Source of the DNA: JAEXOD01 sp964652025
GTDB taxonomy: Bacteria > Bacteroidota > Ignavibacteria > Ignavibacteriales > Melioribacteraceae
Length of the DNA: 64,000 nt
Direction: 5' to 3'
NCBI GenBank assembly: GCA_964652025.1
Contig: CAZYZX010000011.1
Location: 62,001-126,000, forward strand
Below the pieces are notes generated by a model. The model ran no database searches. It was not told the DNA's origin and worked only from the letters and a program-made list of their open reading frames with translations. Numbering within the stretch: position 1 is the first letter of the stretch; every line of letters begins with the position of its first letter. This document shows positions 14,654 to 24,600 of the stretch, piece after piece. The position numbers and the translations under genes are program-made.

Positions 14654-17458
14654 TTATTTAGTTTTCTTTCTAGTAGCTGCTTTTTTTGTAGCAGTTTTTT
14701 TCTCACTTGTTTTTACTGCAACTTTAGCTTTAGCATCTTTTAATGCAGCACGTGCAGCAGCTAACCTTGCAATAGGCACTCTATATGGCGAGCAGCTTAC
14801 ATAATTTAATCCTGTTCTATGGCAAAATTCAACAGAAGCAGGTTCGCCACCATGTTCACCACAAATACCAACTTTTAAATCTGGTTTTACTGAACGACCT
14901 TTTTGTGTTCCCATTTCTAATAATTTACCAACACCATTTACGTCAATACTTTCGAATGGGTCACGTGGTAATATTTCGTTTTCTACGTATAATGGTAAAA
15001 ATTTACCACTATCATCGCGGGATAAACCAAATGTTGTTTGTGTTAAGTCGTTTGTACCAAAGCTAAAGAATTCTGCAACGGTTGCAATTTCATCTGCTGT
15101 AACACATGCGCGTGGCAACTCAATCATGGTACCAACTAAATAAGGAACTTTAATTTTCTTTTCCTTAAATACTTCTTCTGCAACACGGCGTACAATTTTT
15201 TCTTGAAGCTTTAATTCTGCAACGTGTCCAACTAAAGGAATCATAATTTCTGGATATACTTTAATTTTTTTCTTTGCAACTTCGCATGCAGCTTCAAAAA
15301 TTGCACGAGCTTGCATTTCTGTAATTTCTGGGTAGCTTATTCCTAATCTGCAACCACGGAAACCAAGCATTGGGTTAAATTCTTTCATGTTTTCAATTTT
15401 CTCTTTAACTTTTTCTACACTAATACCCAATACTTTTGCAACTTCTTCTTGTTCTTTTTCTTCATGAGGTAAAAATTCGTGTAATGGTGGGTCTAATGTA
15501 CGGATTGTTACCGGTTTACCAGCCATTACCTTAAAAATACCAATAAAGTCTTCTCTTTGATAAGGTAATAATTTTGCTAAAGCATTTTTTCTGCCTTCAA
15601 CAGTATCGCTTAAAATCATTTCGCGAACGTAAAGAATTCTATCGCCACCAAAGAACATATGTTCTGTACGGCATAATCCAATACCTTCTGCACCAAAAGC
15701 AACAGCAGCTGCAGATTGATCTGGTTGGTCTGCATTTGTTCTTACACGTAATTTTCTAACTTCATCTGCCCAGCTCATTAAATCCTTATATGTTTGGTAT
15801 ACTTTAGATTGCTGTGGCTTCATTTCTTTTGTAATAAGAACTTGAATAACTTCTGAAGGTTTAGTTAAAAGTTTGCCTTCAATAACTTCACCGGTGGAGC
15901 CATCAATAGAAATGTAATCACCTTCTTTAATTAAAAAGCTGTCATTACCTTCTACTCGCATTTCACCTTTCTTATAATCGATATTTAACTTTCCGCAACC
16001 AGCAACGCAAACTTTACCCATTTGACGCGCAACTAATGCAGCATGGCTTGTCATACCGCCGCGTGCTGTTAATATACCTTCTGCAGCGTTCATACCTTTA
16101 ATATCTTCTGGTGATGTTTCAATACGTACCAAAATAACTTTATCACCTTTTGCTGCCATCTCTTCAGCTTCTTGTGCACTGAAAGCAACTTTACCACTTG
16201 CAGCACCTGGTCCAGCGTTTAATCCTTTTGCTAATAAACGACCAGCTTTTATTGCTGCTTCTTTTTCTTTTGGATCAAATATTGGACGTAATAACTGATT
16301 TAATTGATCCGGATCTATCCTCATTAAAGCTTCTTCTTTGCTAATTAATTTTTCGCGAACCATATCAACAGCTATTTTAACAGCTGCAAAACCTGTTCTC
16401 TTTCCTACACGGCATTGTAACATCCAAAGTTTACCTTGTTGAATGGTAAACTCGATATCCATCATGTCTTTGTAGTGCTTTTCTAATAATTCACGTACTG
16501 CAATTAACTCGTTATAAATTTTTGGACTTTCTTTCTTTAAAGTTTCAATTTTTAACGGTGTACGAATACCAGCAACAACGTCTTCACCTTGTGCATTAAA
16601 TAAATATTCACCATAAAATACGTTTTCGCCACTTGCAGCATCACGTGTAAAAGCAACACCTGTTCCGCTATCTTCTCCCATATTTCCAAAAACCATAGAC
16701 TGCACGTTTACTGCGGTTCCCCATTCTTCGGGTATATCATTAAGCTTTCTGTAAACAATTGCACGTTCATTCATCCAGCTTCCAAATACCGCACCAATTG
16801 CACCCCATAATTGCTTTTTAGGATCTTCTGGGAATGTAATTCCAAGTCTTTCTTTAATTGCTGCTTTAAATTCTGCAACAAGTTCTTTTAAGTCTTCTGC
16901 GGTTAATTCTGTGTCTTTTTCCACACCGCGTGCTTTTTTCTTTGCTTCTAAAATTTCTTCAAATGGGTCTACATCATGTTTTGTTTGTGGCTTTAAACCT
17001 AAAACAACATCGCCATACATAGCAACAAATCTACGATAGCTATCGTATGCAAATCTAGGATTATTTGTTTTTTCAATTAAACCTTGAACAGTTTTATCGT
17101 TTAACCCTAAGTTCAATATTGTATCCATCATACCGGGCATAGAAGCACGGGCACCACTACGAACAGAAACTAATAAAGGATTTTTTGGGTCTCCAAATTT
17201 TGCACCCATTTCCTTTTCTACTTTTGCTAATGCTGCAACTACTTGCTCTTCTAACTCTTTAGGATATTTTTTCTTGTTTGCATAATAATAGGTACATACT
17301 TCGGTAGTAATTGTAAATCCAGCAGGAACAGGCAATCCTATATTTACCATTTCGGCTAAGTTTGCACCCTTGCCGCCTAATAAATTTTTCATGTCTGCTT
17401 TTCCTTCGGCTTTTTTACCACCAAAAAAATAAACATACTTTGGCGTCTTTGCTGCCAT
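14654..17458 (-). CDS. ppdK: Pyruvate, phosphate dikinase
   Basis: A 934-residue PPDK interconverting pyruvate, ATP and Pi with phosphoenolpyruvate, AMP and PPi. It shows the ATP-grasp start 'NLLGGKGANLAEM', the catalytic His in 'GGMTSHAALVARQMGKVC', the PEP-binding barrel ('GIGLCRTEHMFF', 'MIELPRACV') and the catalytic Cys region 'VGICGEHGGEP'. The frame extends five codons further to a TTG, but those codons contain the GGAGGA ribosome binding site seven bases before the ATG at 17458, which is therefore the start. After the usual end it carries an extra basic tail of about 30 Lys/Ala/Thr residues. It follows lpxK by 23 bases. Confidence 0.96.
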   Translation of the reverse strand: MAAKTPKYVYFFGGKKAEGKADMKNLLGGKGANLAEMVNIGLPVPAGFTITTEVCTYYYANKKKYPKELEEQVVAALAKVEKEMGAKFGDPKNPLLVSVRSGARASMPGMMDTILNLGLNDKTVQGLIEKTNNPRFAYDSYRRFVAMYGDVVLGLKPQTKHDVDPFEEILEAKKKARGVEKDTELTAEDLKELVAEFKAAIKERLGITFPEDPKKQLWGAIGAVFGSWMNERAIVYRKLNDIPEEWGTAVNVQSMVFGNMGEDSGTGVAFTRDAASGENVFYGEYLFNAQGEDVVAGIRTPLKIETLKKESPKIYNELIAVRELLEKHYKDMMDIEFTIQQGKLWMLQCRVGKRTGFAAVKIAVDMVREKLISKEEALMRIDPDQLNQLLRPIFDPKEKEAAIKAGRLLAKGLNAGPGAASGKVAFSAQEAEEMAAKGDKVILVRIETSPEDIKGMNAAEGILTARGGMTSHAALVARQMGKVCVAGCGKLNIDYKKGEMRVEGNDSFLIKEGDYISIDGSTGEVIEGKLLTKPSEVIQVLITKEMKPQQSKVYQTYKDLMSWADEVRKLRVRTNADQPDQSAAAVAFGAEGIGLCRTEHMFFGGDRILYVREMILSDTVEGRKNALAKLLPYQREDFIGIFKVMAGKPVTIRTLDPPLHEFLPHEEKEQEEVAKVLGISVEKVKEKIENMKEFNPMLGFRGCRLGISYPEITEMQARAIFEAACEVAKKKIKVYPEIMIPLVGHVAELKLQEKIVRRVAEEVFKEKKIKVPYLVGTMIELPRACVTADEIATVAEFFSFGTNDLTQTTFGLSRDDSGKFLPLYVENEILPRDPFESIDVNGVGKLLEMGTQKGRSVKPDLKVGICGEHGGEPASVEFCHRTGLNYVSCSPYRVPIARLAAARAALKDAKAKVAVKTSEKKTATKKAATRKKTK

Positions 17459-17481
17459 AAGTTTTTCCTCCAACTAATTAA

Positions 17482-18534
17482 TTAATGAATGTTATTTATT
17501 ATATTTAATATTTTATTATCAAAATTCTCTTTATCATCTGGCAGTAATTCTATGTGCAAATAATATATATCTATATCATCTAATTCTATTGCAAATTGCT
17601 TTAGCTTTACGGCATCCTTTTGTGTTGTAATTACACTATAGGAATTAGTTTCATAAAACTTCTTTCTAATTAAATTAATCTCTTTCAAGTCATAATATTT
17701 ATGGTCTACAAATATTAGTTTATTGCTAACATCTAAACCAATTTTTTCTAATGCTGCTATAAACGAGTGCGGCTTTGCTATTCCACACACAACTAAACTT
17801 TTTTGACCTATAAATTCTTTAATCTCATAATTTACATGCGTTTTTATATCTACAAAATAATTAGCTTTATACCCTGCATAAAAAACTGGAATGTTATTAA
17901 AGTACTTAGTTATATTTTCACTAATCTTTTTCGGCTCATCAAATTTTCTATTAATTATTATCATATCTGCCCGCTTACATTCTGCAAATGGCTCTCGCAT
18001 AATTCCTATAGGCAATAATTTTTGTTGATATACTTTGTTCTCTCCCAAAAATCTTTGGTCAAAAATTAATATATTCAAATCCCTATGTATCCACCTGTGT
18101 TGATATGCATCATCTAAAATAATTACATCTGGGTTAGCTTGGTCAATTAGTTTTTTTGCACCATAAAATCTGTTTTCGCTTACTGCAGTTATTACACCAC
18201 ACTCTTCTGCAACTAAATAAATTTCATCACCCGCACTTTCAACATCTTTATAAATCTTTTCTTCATCACTAACAAATAAATACCCTTTACTTTTCCTTCT
18301 GTAACCGCGGCTAAGTACCGCTGGCTTTTTTCCATTCTCTTTTATTAACTTTGTTAAATAAATAACCATTGGCGTCTTTCCAGAACCACCCACACTAATA
18401 TTCCCCACACTAATAACTTTACTTTTAACTTTCCCCACTTTAAATATGCCTTTATCAAAAAACATATTGCGTAATTTTATAATCACAAAATATGCAAGCG
18501 ATATAGGATAAAAAAGTAATTGCGTAAAGTTCAT
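17482..18534 (-). CDS. lpxK: Tetraacyldisaccharide 4'-kinase
   Basis: This 350-residue membrane-associated kinase phosphorylates the 4' position of the lipid A disaccharide. The N-terminal hydrophobic segment ('LLFYPISLAYFVIIKL') anchors it and a P-loop follows in 'ISVGNISVGGSGKTPMVIYL'; 'VLSRGYRR' and 'VIILDDAYQH' are family blocks. I chose the ATG at 18534; a TTG two codons earlier is also possible. It lies 7 bases after the acyltransferase gene, in line with lpxB. Confidence 0.95.
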   Translation of the reverse strand: MNFTQLLFYPISLAYFVIIKLRNMFFDKGIFKVGKVKSKVISVGNISVGGSGKTPMVIYLTKLIKENGKKPAVLSRGYRRKSKGYLFVSDEEKIYKDVESAGDEIYLVAEECGVITAVSENRFYGAKKLIDQANPDVIILDDAYQHRWIHRDLNILIFDQRFLGENKVYQQKLLPIGIMREPFAECKRADMIIINRKFDEPKKISENITKYFNNIPVFYAGYKANYFVDIKTHVNYEIKEFIGQKSLVVCGIAKPHSFIAALEKIGLDVSNKLIFVDHKYYDLKEINLIRKKFYETNSYSVITTQKDAVKLKQFAIELDDIDIYYLHIELLPDDKENFDNKILNIINNIH

Positions 18535-18541
18535 ATGCAAA

Positions 18542-19195
18542 TCAGTATTCCAAAGACTCTAATTTATTTAACTTGTTTTTACACTCATCAATAATTACAG
18601 AAGTTTCTTCATAACTTAAATCGTTTTTAATATAAATTGGTTCCGAGTAATTTAACACAATTTTAGAAAATGGTTTCGGTAATTCAAACTTATCCCAACT
18701 ATTTTTAAAAAGGTACAAATTTTTATTTTTTACACCTACTAATATAAGGGGTAAATTGCCTTTTTTTGCAATAATTACAGCGCCCGCTTTAAATTCTTTT
18801 GCTGGTCCTCTCGGTCCATCTGGTGTAATTGCAATCGAGTTACCACTTTTTGCTTTTTCCACCAAAATATCTAAAGATTCTTTTCCACTTTTATTGCTGC
18901 TACCTCGCTGTAAATTATATCCCCATTTATGTAATATCTTACTTAATAATTCCCCATCTTTACTTGGGCTTACTAATGCAGTAATATTTTTATTTCTATT
19001 AACATACCAATTTGCTAACATTGTGCCATGCCAAAATGCTATTACAAAAGCTTTTCTACTCTCTAATATTTCTAATGTTTTTGGGGGAATATTTTTTTGT
19101 ATTTTATACGTCTTACATAAGATGTTAATAACAGAATATAATAATACATTCCCCAGTATACGTAAAATACTTTTTTTTATTTCTTTAATTTTCAT
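18542..19195 (-). CDS. DUF374 lysophospholipid/lipid A-type acyltransferase
   Basis: A 217-residue protein with the LPLAT acyltransferase fold. The catalytic 'FWHGTML' carries the H-x4-D/G type motif region, followed by 'LVSPSKDGELLSKIL', 'LQRGSSNKSGKESLD' and 'AITPDGPRGPAKEFKAGAV', all characteristic of the DUF374 group. Members sit in lipid A clusters and are believed to acylate lipid A or a related glycolipid; the substrate cannot be told from sequence. The ATG at 19195 overlaps the lpxB stop by 11 bases ('CATGAAAATTAAAG'), and I prefer it to a longer frame with no family homology. Confidence 0.85.
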   Translation of the reverse strand: MKIKEIKKSILRILGNVLLYSVINILCKTYKIQKNIPPKTLEILESRKAFVIAFWHGTMLANWYVNRNKNITALVSPSKDGELLSKILHKWGYNLQRGSSNKSGKESLDILVEKAKSGNSIAITPDGPRGPAKEFKAGAVIIAKKGNLPLILVGVKNKNLYLFKNSWDKFELPKPFSKIVLNYSEPIYIKNDLSYEETSVIIDECKNKLNKLESLEY

Positions 19196-20318
19196 GAACA
19201 AAATTATATATAGCTTCTGCCGCTTTTTTAGAAGCACCATTAGCTGCTAATTTATCTCTTACTATCATTAGTTCGTTTTTTAACTCACTTAACTTATTGT
19301 TATCTTCTAAATATTCTGAAATTACTTTAATAATATTTGTGGAATTAATATCATCTTGAATTAATTCCTTAACAATTGTTTTGCCAGCAACAATATTAGC
19401 CAGTGCTATATTTTTTATTTTTATTAAAGCTTTACCCAAATAATAAGTTAAACTATCTGTTTTATAAACTACAACAAAGGGCAAATTAAACAAAGCTGCT
19501 TCTAATGTAGAAGTACCCGATTTAATTATGCCAAACGATGAATATTTTAATAATTCGTAAGTATATTCTTTTATAACCACAGCTTCACTTAAGTTAAATT
19601 TATCAAACAAACTTTTATCGATATTTAACGAACAAGCAATAACAGTTTGATAATTATATTTTTTACTTAACACTTTTGCAGCTGATAATGTTTCTGGTAG
19701 TATTTTTTCAATCTCTTGTAACCTACTACCGGGTAATATTAATAATATTTTTTTATTTATATCTAAGTTAAATTTCTTAAAAAATTCCTCGCGCTCTATA
19801 AAATTATAATTATTAATCCTATCAATTAATGGATGACCTGTAAAAACAACAGGGACATTATTACTTAAATAAAAATCTTTTTCAAATGGAAATAGAACAA
19901 TCATTAAGTCTACAAGAGCTTTAATTTTTTTTACCCTATGCGCACCCCAAGCCCAAATTTGTGGGGAAATATAAAAAATAATTTTTACACCTAATTTTTT
20001 TGCTGCTCTTGCAAAGTTTAAATTAAAACCCGGATAATCTACAAGTATAACGGTTTTAATCTCTTCTTTCTGTATTAATAAAAGTAAATTTGTTTTTACC
20101 TTTTTAATAAAGGGTAAATGCTTTATAATTTCCGCAAAGCCTAAAAATGCCATATTATTTATATGATATACGGCATTAAGCCCCGCAGATATCATATTAT
20201 CCCCACCAATACCAAAAAATATGGCTTCAGGATCTAACTTATAATATTCTTGCATTAAAGCAGCTGCGTGCAAATCGCCAGATGCTTCGCCTGCAATTAT
20301 TAATATTTTATTTGCCAA
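19185..20318 (-). CDS. lpxB: Lipid-A-disaccharide synthase
   Basis: This 377-residue GT19 glycosyltransferase joins lipid X and UDP-2,3-diacylglucosamine to form the lipid A disaccharide. Family segments are 'ILIIAGEASGDLHAAALM', 'FFGIGGDNMISAGL', 'YISPQIWAWGAHRVKKIK', 'FEKDFY', 'FTGHPLID' and 'ILPGSRLQEIE', with 'KSGTSTLEAAL' near the end. Peripheral inner-membrane enzyme. It overlaps both neighbours by 11 bases, which shows a compact co-translated lipid A cluster. Confidence 0.97.
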   Translation of the reverse strand: MANKILIIAGEASGDLHAAALMQEYYKLDPEAIFFGIGGDNMISAGLNAVYHINNMAFLGFAEIIKHLPFIKKVKTNLLLLIQKEEIKTVILVDYPGFNLNFARAAKKLGVKIIFYISPQIWAWGAHRVKKIKALVDLMIVLFPFEKDFYLSNNVPVVFTGHPLIDRINNYNFIEREEFFKKFNLDINKKILLILPGSRLQEIEKILPETLSAAKVLSKKYNYQTVIACSLNIDKSLFDKFNLSEAVVIKEYTYELLKYSSFGIIKSGTSTLEAALFNLPFVVVYKTDSLTYYLGKALIKIKNIALANIVAGKTIVKELIQDDINSTNIIKVISEYLEDNNKLSELKNELMIVRDKLAANGASKKAAEAIYNFVHEN

Positions 20319-20904
20319 TGTAATTTTTAATAATAAATGGAATAATAATTATTAATAAAACAGCAGTAATTGCCTGTAAAGTTCGTCTTTCGCTTTTAAC
20401 ACCCGCTTTTAAGTTAAACGAAGGTTGCGGTAAACTACTATCAGTATATTTCTTAAACATTGGGATTAAACGCGGTACATTTGCCTTAAACCTTGCGTAA
20501 CTATCCCCAAATGCTTTAATTAAATAACCTTCTTCTTCGTTTATAATTATTCTATATTGAAAATAAAAAAACAAAAAAGCTATAATTAATAAATAGGGAA
20601 ATAGCGCATTAGACATAATCCCCACACCAGAATATAGCAAAATATTCCCCAAGTAAAGAGGATTTCGAACGTGTGCATATGGTCCGCTTACAACTAAATA
20701 GGTGCCACCAACGCTACCCGTAGTGCGCGTTTCGCTGCCAGCATAAGATACACCCCACAACCTAAAAAACTCTCCTATTAATACAAATACAAACCCAATT
20801 AATATTGTATTTAATGTAGGCTGTTGAAAAATTACCATTAATAATAAAAATGGTATTGGTGTATAACTACGATACTTAAAAATATTTGATGAAAATTTAC
20901 TCAT
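20308..20904 (-). CDS. Isoprenylcysteine methyltransferase-like membrane protein
   Basis: A 198-residue membrane protein with about five hydrophobic helices. The conserved SAM-binding half carries 'GPYAHVRNPLYLGNILLYSG' and a following 'EEGYLIKAFGDSYARFKANV', the signature of the ICMT/PEMT (phospholipid methyltransferase-like) superfamily. Bacterial members methylate a variety of lipids or small molecules and most are uncharacterised. Its position directly before lpxB with an 11-base overlap hints at a lipid substrate, but this is inference. Confidence 0.85.
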   Translation of the reverse strand: MSKFSSNIFKYRSYTPIPFLLLMVIFQQPTLNTILIGFVFVLIGEFFRLWGVSYAGSETRTTGSVGGTYLVVSGPYAHVRNPLYLGNILLYSGVGIMSNALFPYLLIIAFLFFYFQYRIIINEEEGYLIKAFGDSYARFKANVPRLIPMFKKYTDSSLPQPSFNLKAGVKSERRTLQAITAVLLIIIIPFIIKNYIGK

Positions 20905-20908
20905 TTAT

Positions 20909-21649
20909 CTATCCTTGTATATATACTTCATTTCGTTTTACAGATGCTTGAAATCTTTTTTTTAATCTTTTTTTATTTTTTAACAAATTTATTTTTTCTA
21001 TTACATCGTTAAAATTTGTAAATGGCGAAAATGTAATCCTGTTTTTTTCACAAAATTTAAGTAATGATTTTTTAGCAAAAATTAAATCACAAAATTGTGC
21101 TGGGCAGGTATCACTGTTGCCATCTCCAACATAAATATTAAATTCAAAATCTCCACTATTACTTATAACATGATTACGTTTACAATTGGCACATGTTTTA
21201 CATTCCTCATCTGGATATGGGAACACAGGGATTATTTTATTCCCCTCTACTTTTAATTTATTACTATAAACTTTTAAAAAACTTAAACCTTCTCTTTTTA
21301 ATATATAATTTATATATAAGTCAAATCCATCGCTAACAACATATAAGTTAATATTATTATTTTGGCAATAATTAACAAATTCCTTAAAATAAGGGTCAAT
21401 ACTAATAGTATCTAAAAAACTATAAAACTCGTCTAAATCAAAATTATCAACCGACGCACACATCTGCCTCCAACTTTCAAACGAGCTTATTTCACCATTT
21501 AACCAACGAGTTATTACATCATTAACAATCTCTAAATTACCAAATTTTAAAAACAATGCCTCGCCAACATCTTTTGTTGTTATTGTTCCATCAAAATCCA
21601 CAAATACATTAAATTTGGTATCAGATTTTATCTGTTCAAGATGCAACAT
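20909..21649 (-). CDS. HAD-IB family phosphatase, MtnX-like
   Basis: A 246-residue soluble phosphatase of the haloacid dehalogenase superfamily. Motif I is 'VFVDFDGTITTKDVG' (nucleophile and acid Asp), motif II lies in 'LYVVSDGFD' and motif IV in 'IYVGDGNSDTCPA'. The cap region resembles MtnX, which acts in methionine salvage, but no other salvage gene is near. A Cys cluster, CKTCANCKRN, sits around residues 157-168, seen in many MtnX-like proteins and possibly metal-binding. The start overlaps the end of smc by 14 bases. Confidence 0.85.
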   Translation of the reverse strand: MLHLEQIKSDTKFNVFVDFDGTITTKDVGEALFLKFGNLEIVNDVITRWLNGEISSFESWRQMCASVDNFDLDEFYSFLDTISIDPYFKEFVNYCQNNNINLYVVSDGFDLYINYILKREGLSFLKVYSNKLKVEGNKIIPVFPYPDEECKTCANCKRNHVISNSGDFEFNIYVGDGNSDTCPAQFCDLIFAKKSLLKFCEKNRITFSPFTNFNDVIEKINLLKNKKRLKKRFQASVKRNEVYIQG

Positions 21650-24600
21650 TTATCTCTTCGTTAAATTGTACACCTACTAGTTTAGAAATTCCTTCTTCTT
21701 GCATTGTAACACCATACATGTTTTCTGCTGCTTCCATGCTTCGTTTATTGTGTGTTACTAAAATAAACTGTGTATTTTTACTAAACTCTCGCATAAGATT
21801 AACAAATCGGTCAATATTGGCATCGTCTAAAGGAGCGTCAACTTCATCTAAAATACAAAACGGGCTTGGTTTTACTAAATAAATTGCAAACAATAATGCT
21901 ATTGCTGTTAAAGTTTTTTCTCCACCAGAAAGTAACTCTATTGTTGTTGGTCTTTTACCTTTAGGCTTTGCCATAATTTCAATTTTCCCTTCTAAAACAT
22001 CCGCTCCCTCTTCTAACGTTAAATCAGCTTCATCACCAGGGTTAAATAATGTTTGAAATATATTCTTAAAGTTTTCTCTTATTTTTTCAAATACCTCTAA
22101 AAACAAATTTTTTGCTGTTACGTTTATTTCTTCAATTGTCTTAATTAAATCTTTTTCAGATTCAATTAAATCATTACGTTGTTTATTTAAAAATTCCCAA
22201 CGCTCTTTTTCTTCTTCATACTCACTATAAGCTAATAAATTTACCGGTCCTATACTTTTAAGCTTATTTTTTAATTGTGCAACTTCTAATCCCGTTGCCT
22301 TTATATCTATTGTGTCGCTTTCGTCGTATTCTTTTAATACTAATTCGTAATTATATTCATCTTTTATATGGTTAGTTAAGTTTTCCAATCTTATATTTAA
22401 TTCATTCATTTTAACATCTGTGGAGTGTAAACCATCACCACACGTTTGTCTTTTGCTGCGCAACTTAACTAACTGAGCTTCTAATTCACTTGTCACTCTT
22501 TTAATTTCTGCCAACTCACCTTCAACTTTTTTCTCTTCATTTATTAAAAGCTGTCTATCAAAACTAATCTGTTCTAAGGCCTCTTCTTTTTCTTCAATAA
22601 TGTTTTTATTTGTAATTATTTCTTCTTTTGCATTTTCAATATCTTTCTTTCTCTTTTCAATTGTATTTTTAATATTTCTTTCAGTGTCCTCACCTCTTTT
22701 TATATCATTGCGCAAATTATTTATTTTACCTTTATTGCGCTCTAATTCTATCATCGCTTTATTAAATTCTGAAACAGCTTTATTATATTCTTCCTCTAAT
22801 GCTTTTATTTCTTCTTCTTTTTGTAATATCTGGTTTTTAATTACATCTTTATCACTTTTTAATAAATTTATATTTTTTTCTGTATCGGTAATATTTCGTT
22901 CAAAAAAATTAACTTCTTTAACCAATTCATTTATTGCGCTGTGGGATTTATCGATCTCTTCTTCTTTTTTATTCTTTTCAAACTCAAATTTGGCAATCTG
23001 TTTTTCTAACGTATTAATGTCATTTTCTAACATCTTACCCTGTTCGCTAATTGCCTTTAAATCTATTTTGGCTAATTCTTCTTCTGTAACTGTAATTTCT
23101 TCTCTAATTGCAGCCATTTTATTTTGAATGTTTGGCAACTCAACTTTAAGGTTTTCTAACATCTGCTTTCTACCAAATAAAGAGTCTTCTAAGCTTAACG
23201 CTCCGCCCGCTTCTACTATACCGTTAGTAAAAACTATATCCCCATTTAATGTTGCAAAATTAAAAGAGGGATATTTTTGGTTTAAGCTTACCGCTATTTC
23301 AATATCTTTAACTAAGGCTGTATTATAAAGTACTTTTTTAAAGTATGGCTTCCATTTCTCTTCTGTTTTAACATAGTCATAAGTCCAACCAATAAATCCG
23401 TTTTCAGCCTCTATTTTTTTTATTCTTCGCTTAAAACGATAATCATCTAACGTATCAAAAACAGTTTTTTTCTTTGTAATAGGTCTATTAAGTAAATAAA
23501 AAGAAGCCTTTCCAAGATTATTTGTGCTTAAAAAATTAATTGCATTTTTAAGCTCATCCAAATTTTCTATAAGCAAATTATTAACCACAAACTTTAGTGC
23601 GGCTTCTAGTGCGGGTTTATATTTCTCTTCAGTATCTCCTACATCAGCAAAAAGTGTATGCTCTCTATCGGTCCAAGTTTTAGATTCGATTAATATTTTT
23701 ACCCCTTTCGATACCCCCTCTAAATTTGTAATTAAATTTGTTACAAATTCTATTTTATCTTTTAATGCATTAAAACTGCTTTTTAAATCTATTTCTTCAC
23801 TTTTCAGTGTGTTTAATCTTTCTTCTAATTTTTCCTTTAGTTTATGTTTTTCTGCATATAGCTCTTCTGTTTGGTGCAGTCTATCAATTGTTTTTTGTTT
23901 AGATTGCTCCAACTCTTCAATATAGCTTACAGTTTTAGCCATATCAGTTGTTAATAAGTTAATAGCAGTATTTAACTTAGTTATCTGGTCATTCGTTTTT
24001 TTAATTTGGTTTTTATAATTGCTTAATTTATTTTCTTCGGAACTAATATGTTTTTCTATTGCAATTAATTTTTCTTCTTGCTCTTTTGTCCCTTCTTTTT
24101 TTTGTGCCAATTCACTTTTTTTAGTATTAACAGAAACTTTAAATTCCTCTAAAAACCTTTCATCAGCTATTACCCGCTTTTCTAAATCCGCAAGCAAAGC
24201 ATGGTTATCTTCTAAACTTATTTGGGTGTTTTCTAACTGAAGTTCAAACTCTTTTATTTCTTCTGTGTAGCGGTCTGTATTTCTTTCGTGGCTTTTAATT
24301 CTTTCGTTAGCAACCGATACTGCTCTTTGAATTTCGTGCATCTTTTCGGTTTCTGCAGATATCTTTTGTTGAATAGAACGTAACCTTCGCTCTATATCTA
24401 AAATATTATCTCTATATTTAACTAAATCTGTTTCTATTGCTAAAACTTCGCTATCAATAACTTCTTTCTCTTGTAAAAGCTGGTTTCGTTTATCAACTAA
24501 TTCCTGTAAACTTTTTGCAAAAAAAGAAAACTCTCTTTCAGCTAAATCTATTTCTTTTTCCCTCAAAACAGATTGAATTTGGTTGTATTGGTCTGCTTTT

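Noticed and set aside
22600..23127. 175-codon plus-strand open frame inside smc
   Set aside because: Ser/Phe/Leu-rich product antisense to a Glu/Lys-rich coiled coil, a well-known artefact.
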